Source of the DNA: JAISGQ01 sp045534445
GTDB taxonomy: Bacteria; Bacillota; Clostridia; Oscillospirales; Acutalibacteraceae
Assembly: GCA_045534445.1 (NCBI GenBank)
Contig: JAZSJQ010000060.1
Location: 1 to 64,000 of the forward strand
Reading direction: 5' to 3'
DNA length: 64,000 nucleotides
In this document: piece after piece, positions 34,142-43,236 of the stretch
How the letters are laid out: every line of letters starts with the position of its first letter
Position numbering within the stretch: position 1 is the first letter of the stretch
The notes under the pieces: generated by a model
Told to the model about the DNA's origin: nothing
The model's database searches: none
Seen by the model: the letters and a program-made list of their open reading frames with translations, nothing else
Position numbers and translations under genes: made by a program

Positions 34142-34502
34142 ATTTTATCTCGTCCAGAGAGTAAATATACTTAAATTCCATTATACCCTCAGAATCTGCC
34201 TGCTGTCCTTCAAGTTCTTCTTTCAGGCTGTTTTCTCTGTCGATTATAAAATATATGCGCTTGCAGCCGTATTCAGATGCCTTGGGCATGAAATATTCTG
34301 CTACCCATGCGGTGTCTTCGGGTATGTTTTCAAAGCCTGTTCGAGTGTCTGCCGCATAGTCGCATTTATGCTCTTTTATTATTTCAAGGGCATATTCAAG
34401 AGGGCGTCTGTAGTCCTCCATACAGCAGAATTTCTTCCATGTTACAAATACTACATTGTATTTTTCTTCGTATTTTACATCGCAATATTCTGACAGATAC
34501 AT
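34140..34502 (-). CDS. Small hypothetical protein, STAS/SpoIIAA-like character
   Basis: A 120-residue soluble protein without a recognised family. It has an alternating strand/helix pattern (YNVVFVTWKKFCC, then RPLEYALEIIKEHKCDYAADTR, then KRIYFIIDREN) resembling SpoIIAA-like/STAS folds. It has five cysteines, two adjacent. The gene stands alone between two terminators just downstream of the V-ATPase operon. There is no strong hint of function. Confidence 0.7.
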   Translation of the reverse strand: MYLSEYCDVKYEEKYNVVFVTWKKFCCMEDYRRPLEYALEIIKEHKCDYAADTRTGFENIPEDTAWVAEYFMPKASEYGCKRIYFIIDRENSLKEELEGQQADSEGIMEFKYIYSLDEIK

Positions 34503-34528
34503 TATATCACTCTTTTCATTTTATTCAT

Positions 34529-34558
34529 AAAGCCACTGCTTTAAAAAGCAGTGGCTTT
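34529..34558 (-). terminator. Terminator of the V-ATPase operon
   Basis: A 14-bp stem (34529-34542 with 34545-34558), six bases after the atpD stop, with T residues following on the minus strand only partly. It forms the end of the nine-gene operon. Confidence 0.75.
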
Positions 34559-34563
34559 ATTAC

Positions 34564-35235
34564 TTATGCCAGACCTTCGCGCCTTCTGCGCTCCATTATG
34601 GTCTTTTCCACCATCATATCCTTGACCTTCATAAGTCTTGCGGTAGAGCTTCGCTCATTTTCGTCAAGCTTCATGGTGATCATTCGGATAGTGTCGATAT
34701 ACTGGGGAATCATGACGTGCTCAAGGGCGTTTACTCTGCGGCGAGTGCGCTCGATCTCAGCAGCCAGAAGCTGGGTTGCCTTTTCTTTTTCCGCAAGCTC
34801 AAGAAGGCTTGGAAGAAGGTCGGACAGCTCATGAACGGCTGAATCGAGATCGCCTGAGGTAAATGCGAAGGAGTAGGGATAGATATCGGCAGGGTCAGGT
34901 GTACGGGTTTTGGCATCATACACGGGGATATCTACACTCATGACGTTCTTGAAGGATACGTCGAGGGAGACCTCCTGCTTCGGCATGAGCAGAGCGGTAT
35001 CCATCATCTCGTCCTGCATGACACTTCGGGCAAGAATGAAGCTTTTGTTTGCTTCGATCACTGCTGCCTCTACCCTTTCACGCAGTGCTTTATTCTCACG
35101 CACAAGGTCGAGAAACTGACGCATCAGCTCGTCGCGCTTATCCTTGAGCAGTTTATGACCGCGTCTGGCTGTGGCGAGGCGTTTTTTCAGCCTCGACAGC
35201 TCCATACGGGTCGGATTTACATTTAAGGTTGCCAA
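34564..35235 (-). CDS. atpD: V-type ATPase subunit D (central rotor axle)
   Basis: A 223-residue coiled-coil protein forming the central shaft of the V1 sector together with F. The N-terminal PTRMELSRLKKRLATARRGH and LLKDKRDEL signature is diagnostic, and the C-terminal antiparallel helix (RRRVNALEHVMIPQYIDTIR) is clear. The start is TTG (35235), supported by GGAGGTG 7 nt upstream. It is last in the operon and separated from atpB by 237 nt packed with hairpins, unlike the tight packing elsewhere. Confidence 0.96.
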   Translation of the reverse strand: MATLNVNPTRMELSRLKKRLATARRGHKLLKDKRDELMRQFLDLVRENKALRERVEAAVIEANKSFILARSVMQDEMMDTALLMPKQEVSLDVSFKNVMSVDIPVYDAKTRTPDPADIYPYSFAFTSGDLDSAVHELSDLLPSLLELAEKEKATQLLAAEIERTRRRVNALEHVMIPQYIDTIRMITMKLDENERSSTARLMKVKDMMVEKTIMERRRREGLA

Positions 35236-35472
35236 TTATCACACCTCCAAAATGGGTGTTTTGGGGAATTATCAGTTGATTCCATATTCATCGCCACGAT
35301 AGTGGCGATACTGGGAACCCCCGCCGAGGGTTCCCAGCGTGAAACAGTCCACCGGACTGTTTCACTGCCCTCCTGCGGTTTTGTTTCAGGAAATTTCGCT
35401 GTCTGCGGACAGCGACTCAGGGACTCTGTCCCTGAGTACCCTGCAACCCTTTGAAAAGGGTTGACCTAAACT
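35236..35472. repeat. Six-hairpin array between atpB and atpD
   Basis: No gene is present. Six perfect inverted repeats follow one another: 35291-35308 (7-bp stem), 35311-35337 (10 bp), 35339-35365 (12 bp), 35396-35415 (8 bp), 35415-35437 (10 bp) and 35445-35462 (8 bp, tiny loop). None has a terminator-like T tract in the operon's direction. The array resembles the hairpin-rich intergenic element after the ABC genes (63690-63737), which shares the AAGGGTT/CAAAGGG character. It is probably an REP-like mobile palindromic element, and as RNA it may separate the stability of the B and D messages. Confidence 0.85.
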
Positions 35473-36843
35473 TTATTTATCGTAATACTTATCGAGGAAT
35501 TCGTCCTTGATTCTCTTCAGCTCACTTCTGGGAAGGATTCTCAGAAGCTCCCAGCCTTTTGCCAAAGTATCTTCGATGCTTCGGTTGGTGGTGTATCCCT
35601 GAGAGACATATTCCTTCTCAAAGCGGTCTGCAAACTCTGCATACAGCTTATCAATATCGGTAAGTGCGGCTTCGCCCAGAATAACCATGAGTTCCTTGCT
35701 TTCCTTGCCTCGTGCATAGGCTGCAAAAAGCTGGTTCATGGTGTTTGCATGGTCTGCTCTGGTCTTGCCCTCGCCTATACCCTTATCCTTAAGACGGGAA
35801 AGTGAAGGAAGAACATCTACAGGAGGCTGGAGACCCTTTCTGTAAAGCTCACGGGAGAGAATGATCTGACCCTCGGTGATGTAGCCTGTAAGGTCGGGGA
35901 TCGGGTGAGTCTTGTCATCTTCGGGCATGGTGAGAATGGGAATAAGAGTAATGGAACCGTCCTTGCCCTTGAGTCTGCCTGCACGCTCATAAAGGCTTGC
36001 AAGGTCAGTGTACATATAACCGGGATAACCACGACGTCCGGGGATCTCCTTACGTGCGGCGGAAACCTCACGAAGTGCATCGGCATAGTTTGTAATATCG
36101 GTAATGATAACAAGAACGTGCATTCCCTTTTCGAATGCAAGATACTCAGCTGCTGTAAGGGCCATTCTCGGAGTTGCGATACGCTCGATAGCAGGGTCAT
36201 TTGCAAGGTTTACAAACATGACCGTTCTGTCAATTGCGCCTGTCTCACGGAAGGAGTTTATAAAGAAGTTGGATTCCTCAAATGTAATACCAACTGCTGC
36301 GAAAACAACAGCGAACTGCTCGTCCTTGCCTCTTACCTTTGCCTGTCTTGCAATCTGAGCCGCAAGCTGGGCATGAGGAAGACCGGAAGCGGAGAAAATG
36401 GGAAGCTTCTGTCCACGTACGAGGGTGTTAAGACCGTCGATTGCGGAGATGCCTGTCTGAATGAACTCCTGAGGATAGTTTCTTGCAGCGGGGTTCATTG
36501 GCTGTCCGTTAACGTCCATTCTTCTTTCGGGAATGATCTCGGGGCCGCCGTCAATAGGTCTGCCCAGACCGTCAAAAACACGGGCAAGCATATCTTCGGA
36601 AACTGCAAGCTCCATGCTTCGTCCGAGGAAACGAACCTTACTGTTGGAAAGATTTATACCTGTACTTGATTCAAAAAGCTGAACAAGTGCATCAGAACCG
36701 TTGACTTCAAGAACCTTGCAGCGGCGTGTTTCGCCGTTTGCAAGCTCGATCTCGCCAAGTTCATCGTAAGTTACGTCGGAAACGCCTCGCACAAGCATAA
36801 GAGGACCTGTTACCTCTTCAATCGTTCTGTATTCCTTTGGCAT
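35473..36843 (-). CDS. atpB: V-type ATPase subunit B (non-catalytic)
   Basis: A 456-residue regulatory nucleotide-binding subunit of the V1 hexamer. The N-terminal YRTIEEVTGPLMLVRGV, the degenerate P-loop (SASGLPHAQLAAQIARQA), EESNFFINSFRETGAIDRTV and the PSLSRLKDKGIGEGKTR segment identify it. The ATG overlaps the atpA stop by one base (TAATG), so A and B are translationally coupled and made at equal stoichiometry. Confidence 0.98.
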   Translation of the reverse strand: MPKEYRTIEEVTGPLMLVRGVSDVTYDELGEIELANGETRRCKVLEVNGSDALVQLFESSTGINLSNSKVRFLGRSMELAVSEDMLARVFDGLGRPIDGGPEIIPERRMDVNGQPMNPAARNYPQEFIQTGISAIDGLNTLVRGQKLPIFSASGLPHAQLAAQIARQAKVRGKDEQFAVVFAAVGITFEESNFFINSFRETGAIDRTVMFVNLANDPAIERIATPRMALTAAEYLAFEKGMHVLVIITDITNYADALREVSAARKEIPGRRGYPGYMYTDLASLYERAGRLKGKDGSITLIPILTMPEDDKTHPIPDLTGYITEGQIILSRELYRKGLQPPVDVLPSLSRLKDKGIGEGKTRADHANTMNQLFAAYARGKESKELMVILGEAALTDIDKLYAEFADRFEKEYVSQGYTTNRSIEDTLAKGWELLRILPRSELKRIKDEFLDKYYDK

Positions 36844-38621
36844 TAAAGATCCTCTCCTTTCCCTGCATTTGCGATTTCTCTTGCAAGCTGCTCAAGAATT
36901 GCGGCAGCCTCTGCTGCAACACCCTTCTCTTCAACATACTTGATACGTCCGATACGTTCACGGACAGGAAGCTTTACAAGGGATTCAATGTCAACACCTG
37001 TATTAAGTGCTTCGGTGGACTGATCGAAATACTCAAGCACAAGCTTCATCATGATAAGCTGCTTGGGCAGTGAGGTGTATGTGTCAACCTCATGGAATGC
37101 GTCCTGATGGAGATAGTCTTCACGGATTGAACGTGCTGCTTCGAGCTTAAGTCTGTCGGGTGCGGAAAGTGCGTCCATACCGACCATCTTTACGATTTCT
37201 TCAAGCTCGGACTCCTCCTGCAGGAGGTACATAATACGATCTCTGCTCTTCATCCACTCGTCGCTGACGTTCTTATCGAACCAGCCCTTAAGGGAATCAA
37301 GATAGAGTGAATAGCTGTTGAGCCAGTTGATTGCGGGGAAGTGTCTCATGTAGGTAACAACTGAGTCCAGACCCCAGAAAACCTTGACTATACGGAGAGT
37401 TGCCTGAGATACAGGCTCGGAAATATCGCCGCCGGGAGGTGAAACTGCACCGATAACGGACAGCGCACCGAGTCGAGGCTCAGTACCGAGGCTTTCAACC
37501 TGACCTGCACGCTCATAGAACTGTGCAAGACGGCTTCCCAGGTATGCAGGATATCCCTCTTCACCGGGCATTTCCTCAAGACGTCCTGACATCTCTCGAA
37601 GAGCCTCTGCCCAACGTGAGGTGGAGTCTGCCATGAGAGCTACGCTGTAGCCCATGTCGCGGAAATACTCAGCGATAGTGATACCTGTATATATGGAAGC
37701 TTCACGGGCTGCAACGGGCATATCGGAGGTATTTGCGATAAGCACGGTGCGCGCCATGAGGGATTTTCCTGTTTTCGGGTCAACGAGCTCGGGGAACTCG
37801 TTGAGAACGTCGGTCATCTCATTGCCGCGCTCACCGCAGCCGATGTAGACGACGATATCAGCCTCTGCCCACTTTGCAAGCTGATGCTGTACAACTGTCT
37901 TGCCTGAACCGAAGGGTCCGGGAACAGATGCAACACCGCCCTTTGCAATGGGGAACATTGTATCGATAACACGCTGACCTGTGATAAGAGGCATTTCGGG
38001 GCTGATCTTCTGCTTGTAGGGTCTGCCTCGACGGACAGGCCACTTCTGCATCATTGTAAGATTTTTAGTTTCGCCCTCGGGAGTTTCAATAACGCATACG
38101 GTATCAGTAACGGTATGCTCACCTGCAAGGATATCCTTGACAGTACCCGAAATTCCGTAGGGAACCATTATCTTCTGCGTGACAACATCGGTTTCCTTTA
38201 CAGTACCGATAACATCACCGCTCTGAACCTTTGCACCTACATAGGTAGCAGGCTCAAAGCGCCATTTCTTGTCTCTTTTCAGAGAAGCAACCTGAATGCC
38301 TCGTCTGATATTTGTTCCGCAGACCTTCATGATATCGTCCAGCGGACGCTGAATGCCGTCATAGATGCTTGCGATAAGTCCGGGACCCAGCTCAACACTC
38401 ATGGGCTCACCTGTGCTTTCAACAGGTGCACCGGGACCGAGACCGCTGGTTTCCTCATAAACCTGAATAGATGCCTTATCACCGTGCATTTCGATGATTT
38501 CACCGATAAGGTTTTCCTTGGAAACACGGACAACGTCAAACATATTGGCATCGCGCATACCGCTGGCTATAACAAGCGGTCCTGCGACCTTTTCAATTAT
38601 TCCTTTACTGGTCTTTGCCAT
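36843..38621 (-). CDS. atpA: V-type ATPase catalytic subunit A
   Basis: The 592-residue catalytic subunit of the V1 sector, three copies alternating with B. It has the Walker A GPFGSGKTVVQH, the Walker B/arginine-finger partner region GYSVALMADSTSRWAEALRE and the long non-homologous insertion (about 115-190) that distinguishes A from F-type beta. Cytosolic, membrane-associated through the stalks. The spacer to atpF is 20 nt with a ribosome binding site. Confidence 0.98.
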   Translation of the reverse strand: MAKTSKGIIEKVAGPLVIASGMRDANMFDVVRVSKENLIGEIIEMHGDKASIQVYEETSGLGPGAPVESTGEPMSVELGPGLIASIYDGIQRPLDDIMKVCGTNIRRGIQVASLKRDKKWRFEPATYVGAKVQSGDVIGTVKETDVVTQKIMVPYGISGTVKDILAGEHTVTDTVCVIETPEGETKNLTMMQKWPVRRGRPYKQKISPEMPLITGQRVIDTMFPIAKGGVASVPGPFGSGKTVVQHQLAKWAEADIVVYIGCGERGNEMTDVLNEFPELVDPKTGKSLMARTVLIANTSDMPVAAREASIYTGITIAEYFRDMGYSVALMADSTSRWAEALREMSGRLEEMPGEEGYPAYLGSRLAQFYERAGQVESLGTEPRLGALSVIGAVSPPGGDISEPVSQATLRIVKVFWGLDSVVTYMRHFPAINWLNSYSLYLDSLKGWFDKNVSDEWMKSRDRIMYLLQEESELEEIVKMVGMDALSAPDRLKLEAARSIREDYLHQDAFHEVDTYTSLPKQLIMMKLVLEYFDQSTEALNTGVDIESLVKLPVRERIGRIKYVEEKGVAAEAAAILEQLAREIANAGKGEDL

Positions 38622-38641
38622 ATTGACCCTCCAATGCGAGG

Positions 38642-38962
38642 TTATTTATTATTGAAAATAATGTCCGAACCGACAGCTTTCTCAACAGCCTCACGGACTC
38701 TCTGCATTCCTGCGCCGGTATTTCCCGTAATTCCCGGAATGGGGATTATGGCAGGCACAGTCATTTCATCATATTTTGCTATCTCTGCGGAAAGCTCGGC
38801 GGCAGTTTTTTCGGTGATGTATATTACCGCATACTCACTGCCTGCAAGAGCAGAAAGGATCTTCTTTGCCTCATCCCTGTTTTCCGCAGGAAAAATATCA
38901 AGACCCAAAGAGGCAAAGCCGTAAATACTGTCACGCTCGCCTAAAACTGCGATCTTATACAT
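38642..38962 (-). CDS. atpF: V-type ATPase subunit F
   Basis: A 106-residue Rossmann-like subunit bound to the central rotor axle. It starts YKIAVLGERDSIYGFASLGLD, the typical family opening, and contains AVIYITEKTAAEL and IPGITGNTG. It lies between the C and A genes, as in other bacterial V-ATPase operons. Confidence 0.95.
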   Translation of the reverse strand: MYKIAVLGERDSIYGFASLGLDIFPAENRDEAKKILSALAGSEYAVIYITEKTAAELSAEIAKYDEMTVPAIIPIPGITGNTGAGMQRVREAVEKAVGSDIIFNNK

Positions 38963-38974
38963 TCGGCTTCCTCC

Positions 38975-39943
38975 TTAATAAAGCTCGCGCAGGCGGGCTC
39001 TTACTTTGTCGTTGCTGATGCCGTTTCTCTTTGCGGAGAGAATTATGCGAACAGAGCGTATCTCAAGCTCCTTTGCGCACAGGTACGCCGCAAGAGCATC
39101 CGGACCGAGAGATTTGTATTTCGCAGGAGCAATGAGGTCACGGAGTTTTTCGTCACTCCACTTTTCAAATGCACTCATTCCCTCTCTCAGTGCTGCAGCC
39201 GCTCCGTCGGATACTCTTTCTACATAGGAAAGCACTGCCTCGGGGCTGTCGATCACAGCTTCCGAAAGCTCCTTAAGATCAAGCTTTTCGCAGGGAGCAA
39301 GAGAGGTATTCACAAATGACAGTGATTTCTTTGTAACAGCACATCGCACAGCGATCTTTATATCGGTTACAAATATCTTGTGCTGAGCGAGATCTTCAAG
39401 AAGTTCGCCGCAGCCCTTTGCCATCTCTGCCGTTGCAAGAAGGCAGGCTCTGTCTATGATTGCCTCGCCAAGCTGACTGTCCCGGGCTTCGACAAAGACA
39501 GTGTATGCCTTTTCTGCACATTCTCTCATATGTTCGGGCAAAAGCTCATAATTCCTGGTCTTTATTGCTTCGAGTATGGTCTCGGGTTCTACAGTAACAG
39601 GGTAAACTACCATGTTTTTGTAATCCGAGCCGAGAATATAACTCTCGGTAATAGCTTTGAGGTTATGATAGTCATTTGCTGTTTTCAATGAATCAAACAC
39701 AGCAATGTCGGGAGCTATCTCATTAATAAGCTCCCATGTATTTTCCGACTCGGCTTTAAGAAGCTCTCGTTCGGTAGAATAAGATACGCCCTTGCCTCCG
39801 TAGCCCTTATCGGTCAGGCGCTTCATGCACTCCTCCACGCTCTGTGAGGAGAGAAGCAGTTCAAGATCCGATTTTGTGAGCAGTTTAAGCTCATTGCAGC
39901 GGATCCTCGCAACGGCATATCCGTAATCTGTATCGCGAAGCAT
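38975..39943 (-). CDS. atpC: V-type ATPase subunit C/d
   Basis: A 322-residue helical subunit joining the central axle to the rotor ring (bacterial NtpC, equal to eukaryotic d). DYGYAVARIRCNELKLLTKSDLE at the start is family-typical; the rest is all-helical. The ATG at 39943 is preferred over 39964, because GGGAGG lies 7 nt upstream of the former. The longer version would begin over the atpE stop codon. The gene starts 20 nt after atpE. Confidence 0.93.
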   Translation of the reverse strand: MLRDTDYGYAVARIRCNELKLLTKSDLELLLSSQSVEECMKRLTDKGYGGKGVSYSTERELLKAESENTWELINEIAPDIAVFDSLKTANDYHNLKAITESYILGSDYKNMVVYPVTVEPETILEAIKTRNYELLPEHMRECAEKAYTVFVEARDSQLGEAIIDRACLLATAEMAKGCGELLEDLAQHKIFVTDIKIAVRCAVTKKSLSFVNTSLAPCEKLDLKELSEAVIDSPEAVLSYVERVSDGAAAALREGMSAFEKWSDEKLRDLIAPAKYKSLGPDALAAYLCAKELEIRSVRIILSAKRNGISNDKVRARLRELY

Positions 39944-39963
39944 GGTAAAACCTCCCTTCGGCA

Positions 39964-40554
39964 TCAGCCGAAGATGTACTTGTTCAGCTTATCGCTGAGC
40001 TGTTCGCGCTTGCCGTCTATGAGGGACGCGAAGGTGCAGTTGATTTCAATTCCGCCGTAGCGAAGGATAAGTCCTCCGTTTGTAGAGGCGGTATCCTCTG
40101 CCAGTGTCAGAGTGCCCTTGCCCGTAAGCTTTTCATTGAGCTTACCGATAAAATCTGCGGGCATTCTTTTCTTATCCTCTTCGGAAAGCAGTATCTCACC
40201 GTCGCCTTTTTCAGCATTTTTACTTGCAAGACGGTGGAGAACCAGAAAATAATCATTATCGGGCAGTGAGCGAAGCTTTGCAAGTGCGGCAGAAAAAACC
40301 TCCTCGATAACCTCGCGCTGTGCGGTGAGGTTTGCCTTGCGGAGCTGCTGCTCCGCAGAAGAGTTTGCAATTCTGTCGATGACTTTTGCCTCTTCCTTGC
40401 CTCTTCCGATTATTTCCTTGCACTCGATCTCAGTTGCGCTCATTGCTTCATCGATTATTCTGTCCGCTTCCTTCTGTGCGTTTTCGATGATCTCTGCGGC
40501 ATTGCGCTCAGAGTCGATCTTTATCTGTTCAATTATTCTTTCTAATCCGGTCAT
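39964..40554 (-). CDS. atpE: V-type ATPase subunit E (peripheral stalk)
   Basis: A 196-residue peripheral-stalk subunit. The long N-terminal coiled coil (ERIIEQIKIDSERNAAEII onward) pairs with the H/G subunit, and the C-terminal globular domain (NGGLILRYGGIEINCTF) binds the A3B3 head. The ATG at 40554 has GGGAGG 7 nt upstream; the alternative start 15 nt earlier does not. Order K-E-C-F-A-B matches the Enterococcus ntp operon. Confidence 0.94.
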   Translation of the reverse strand: MTGLERIIEQIKIDSERNAAEIIENAQKEADRIIDEAMSATEIECKEIIGRGKEEAKVIDRIANSSAEQQLRKANLTAQREVIEEVFSAALAKLRSLPDNDYFLVLHRLASKNAEKGDGEILLSEEDKKRMPADFIGKLNEKLTGKGTLTLAEDTASTNGGLILRYGGIEINCTFASLIDGKREQLSDKLNKYIFG

Positions 40555-40574
40555 CTTATGACCTCCCAAAAATA

Positions 40575-41183
40575 TTAAGCAATGATGTCAGCAACGGAAG
40601 CAGCAACATCGGAAGAAGATGCAATGGCATCAGTAGCTGTTGCCACGATATCGGTGGCAGTAATGGTATTGACAGCCTCAACAACATCAGAAGCATTTGC
40701 GGTACCTGCGATCTGGAGAATGGAAAGAATTGAGATGAGAACTGCGAAGATAGCGTAGGTCTCAACCATTGCTGCAAGCATCATGCCCTTTGCCTGCTGG
40801 TCGGGCTTTTTTGCAACGATAGCAATACCGGAAACTGCGGTCTTTGCCTGATAGATTGCGGAATAATAACCAACAAATGTGATGGGCAGACATGCGATGA
40901 AATAAAGGATACCGGTTGCGAGGTCAGGAGTCTTGCCGCCGAGGATACCGATCTGAGCAAGAAGCATGAAGGTGGTCAGAAGACCGTAGATGCCCTGTGT
41001 ACCGGGAAGAAGCTGGAGAATAAGGACCTTGGAGAACTTTTTGGGATCTTCGGTTACTACGCCAGCAGCGGCGTCACCTGCACGGGATACACCTGTTGCA
41101 GAGCCGATACCGGGGAGCAGTGTTGCGAGAGCACCGCCGAAAAGTGCTATGATAAGGCCAAGCTGATCTGTAAATGCGTTCAT
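40575..41183 (-). CDS. atpK: V-type ATPase rotor-ring proteolipid K, Na+-type ligand set
   Basis: A 202-residue double-hairpin proteolipid with four helices. The single ion-carrying carboxylate is Glu141 in AAMVETYAIF. The first hairpin has LLPGTQGIYG, with Thr62-Gln63 and no carboxylate, and Gln112 lies in YQAKTA. These match Enterococcus hirae NtpK Thr64, Gln65, Gln110 and Glu139, the known Na+ ligands, so a sodium-pumping enzyme is predicted. After the last helix comes an unusual 44-residue Ala/Ser/Thr/Asp-rich tail (159-202) absent from the 156-residue E. hirae protein. The ATG overlaps the atpI stop (ATGA). Confidence 0.95.
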   Translation of the reverse strand: MNAFTDQLGLIIALFGGALATLLPGIGSATGVSRAGDAAAGVVTEDPKKFSKVLILQLLPGTQGIYGLLTTFMLLAQIGILGGKTPDLATGILYFIACLPITFVGYYSAIYQAKTAVSGIAIVAKKPDQQAKGMMLAAMVETYAIFAVLISILSILQIAGTANASDVVEAVNTITATDIVATATDAIASSSDVAASVADIIA

Positions 41184-43192
41184 AATTCTTTTTCCTCCTC
41201 AAATTTAAAGGTTTTTGTTTTTGCTGAGAACGGCTTGAATTCGCGTCCGCCGCCCTCATAAAATTTACCGAAGAATTCAACATACTGAAGTCGGCAGGTG
41301 TGAACATAGCAGCCGATGAGACTTATGAGTATGTTGAGTATGTGTCCTATGGTGCAGACGATTATCATTACAACCGCACCCAGCGCACCGCCTCCGAACA
41401 TGGAGCCGATGGTATTGAACACCTGACTTATTACGCCCGTTGCAAGGGCAAGGGCAAGAATTCTTGAATAGGACAGGAAGTCCGAAAGATAGCTTGTTGC
41501 TCCGTACAGATTGTACGCACCCTTCAAAAGAGTCTTGACCGGACTCTTGGATCTTCCCGACAGCAGAAGTATCATGATAACGCCCACTGCCATGCAGTAA
41601 AGCCCTATTGTCTGGGCAAGAGGCGGAACCTTAATGATATCGCCTCTGCCGAAGATGCCGAGGATCATATTGAGAGCGTAGGTGATTCCGCCGCCCAGAA
41701 GCAGCAGCCACGATACGCAATCGCCAAGCGCACCTAAGAAATCCTTGTTTTTGATATTGGTTATAACACCGAGGAACAGACCCACAAAAACATGAAGAAT
41801 ACCCAGCGCTATGGAAAACAGCAGCATACTTACGGGATCCTTTATGGGGTCAAACCACAGGGGATTTACCACGTTTTCGGTTGCTCCGAAGAAGGTTTTT
41901 GCCACTACATTCGGCAGGTCTCCGAAGTAGCTTCCGAATATTACGCCCCAGATCACAGAGCAAAGTCCCGAGAACATGAACAGCTTCATGTTTCTCCTTG
42001 CGCTGCCTTCGGGCCTCAGGAAGAGCAGGACTCCTCCGCAGGCAAGAACCATAATAAGTCCGTAACAGGCATCGCCCAGCATAAGACCGAACAGCATATA
42101 ATAGAAAAATGCCAGCACGGGGGTCGGATCGATATCCTTCTTGCTCGGCATGGAGTAAAGCTGGACAACAGTTTCGCCGCCTTCGGCAATTGCTCCGTTT
42201 TTAATGGCAGTAGGTTCTGTATCCTTCTTTCCGGGCTCGATCTCTTCAATCACGGCTCCGAGAGGCTCGATCTCGTTTTTCAGCCGCTCATATGCTTTTT
42301 TAGGCACCCAGCCTTCAAGAATAAAGGCGTGTCTGGTACAGGAAAGGCGTTCCAGCATTTCGTACTTTTCGCGGCGAATGGTGTAATAATCCAGCATCTG
42401 TGCGAAAAGTACTCTTCTGTAGGCATAATGTCTTATGCCTTCTTCGTTTTCTTCTATCTGCTTCTGAGCCTTTTCGATGCGCTCACTCAGTATTTCCATG
42501 CTCTCATTCGGTGACCGCTTGCTTATTTCAGGCGGTCTTGCAAAACCGACGGAACGAAGCGCATTTTCCATTTCCTGCTCAACACTTCCGTGCGCTACGA
42601 TAAACACACATGTGGAATCTGCAAGCTGTCCTGCCGTTTCTGCATCGAACAGGGTCAGATTCGGGTTTTTCTGTGCAATAAGCGCCTTTACGGTCTGTGA
42701 GGTGTGTACACCCGGGATAGTTCCTATAAAGGTCTTTGTGCTTCTTGTTCCTGCAAAACGCATTGAAACATCAAGCTTCAGCCATGGTCTTAGAGCTTCC
42801 CGCCTCAGTTCAAGCCTCAGAATATCCGTTTTCAGTTCTTCTATCTGTTTTTCTTTTCTCAGTATGCCGTAACACCGCTCTATATTCCTGTCCGACCGCT
42901 CGACCACGTTCATGAACTCATCACTGCTCATTACAGGCCTGCTTCGGTATCCGGACAGCATTTTCGGCTTGTACTCCGTGTATCGGTCAAGAATCTCTAT
43001 TGCCCGCTCAAACACCTCGATGGTATTTGTAAAGCTTTCGATCTGCTGCGAGGTATTGAGCTTCGCCTCATTCTCGCCTGCCTTGACATTCTCGATCTCA
43101 ACCACGCCCAGCTTCTGCATCTTTTCAAGAATCCTCTTCCTGTCGCTCTGCAGACCGTACACGCCGACCTTAAACATTTTGAGCTTTGCCAT
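41180..43192 (-). CDS. atpI: V-type ATPase subunit I (a-type stator channel)
   Basis: A 670-residue subunit with a cytosolic N-terminal half (1 to about 350, coiled coil and alpha/beta domains) and a membrane half of about seven or eight helices. The stator arginine that faces the rotor glutamate is Arg577 in LSYSRILALALATG. The segment VLAFFYMLFGLMLGDACYGL opens the membrane part, as in the family. It forms the ion half-channels with the K ring. Confidence 0.96.
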   Translation of the reverse strand: MAKLKMFKVGVYGLQSDRKRILEKMQKLGVVEIENVKAGENEAKLNTSQQIESFTNTIEVFERAIEILDRYTEYKPKMLSGYRSRPVMSSDEFMNVVERSDRNIERCYGILRKEKQIEELKTDILRLELRREALRPWLKLDVSMRFAGTRSTKTFIGTIPGVHTSQTVKALIAQKNPNLTLFDAETAGQLADSTCVFIVAHGSVEQEMENALRSVGFARPPEISKRSPNESMEILSERIEKAQKQIEENEEGIRHYAYRRVLFAQMLDYYTIRREKYEMLERLSCTRHAFILEGWVPKKAYERLKNEIEPLGAVIEEIEPGKKDTEPTAIKNGAIAEGGETVVQLYSMPSKKDIDPTPVLAFFYYMLFGLMLGDACYGLIMVLACGGVLLFLRPEGSARRNMKLFMFSGLCSVIWGVIFGSYFGDLPNVVAKTFFGATENVVNPLWFDPIKDPVSMLLFSIALGILHVFVGLFLGVITNIKNKDFLGALGDCVSWLLLLGGGITYALNMILGIFGRGDIIKVPPLAQTIGLYCMAVGVIMILLLSGRSKSPVKTLLKGAYNLYGATSYLSDFLSYSRILALALATGVISQVFNTIGSMFGGGALGAVVMIIVCTIGHILNILISLIGCYVHTCRLQYVEFFGKFYEGGGREFKPFSAKTKTFKFEEEKEL

Positions 43193-43236
43193 ACGACATT
43201 CCTCCCTTCCTTAAAAAGTGGGGGTCGTCTTCATAT

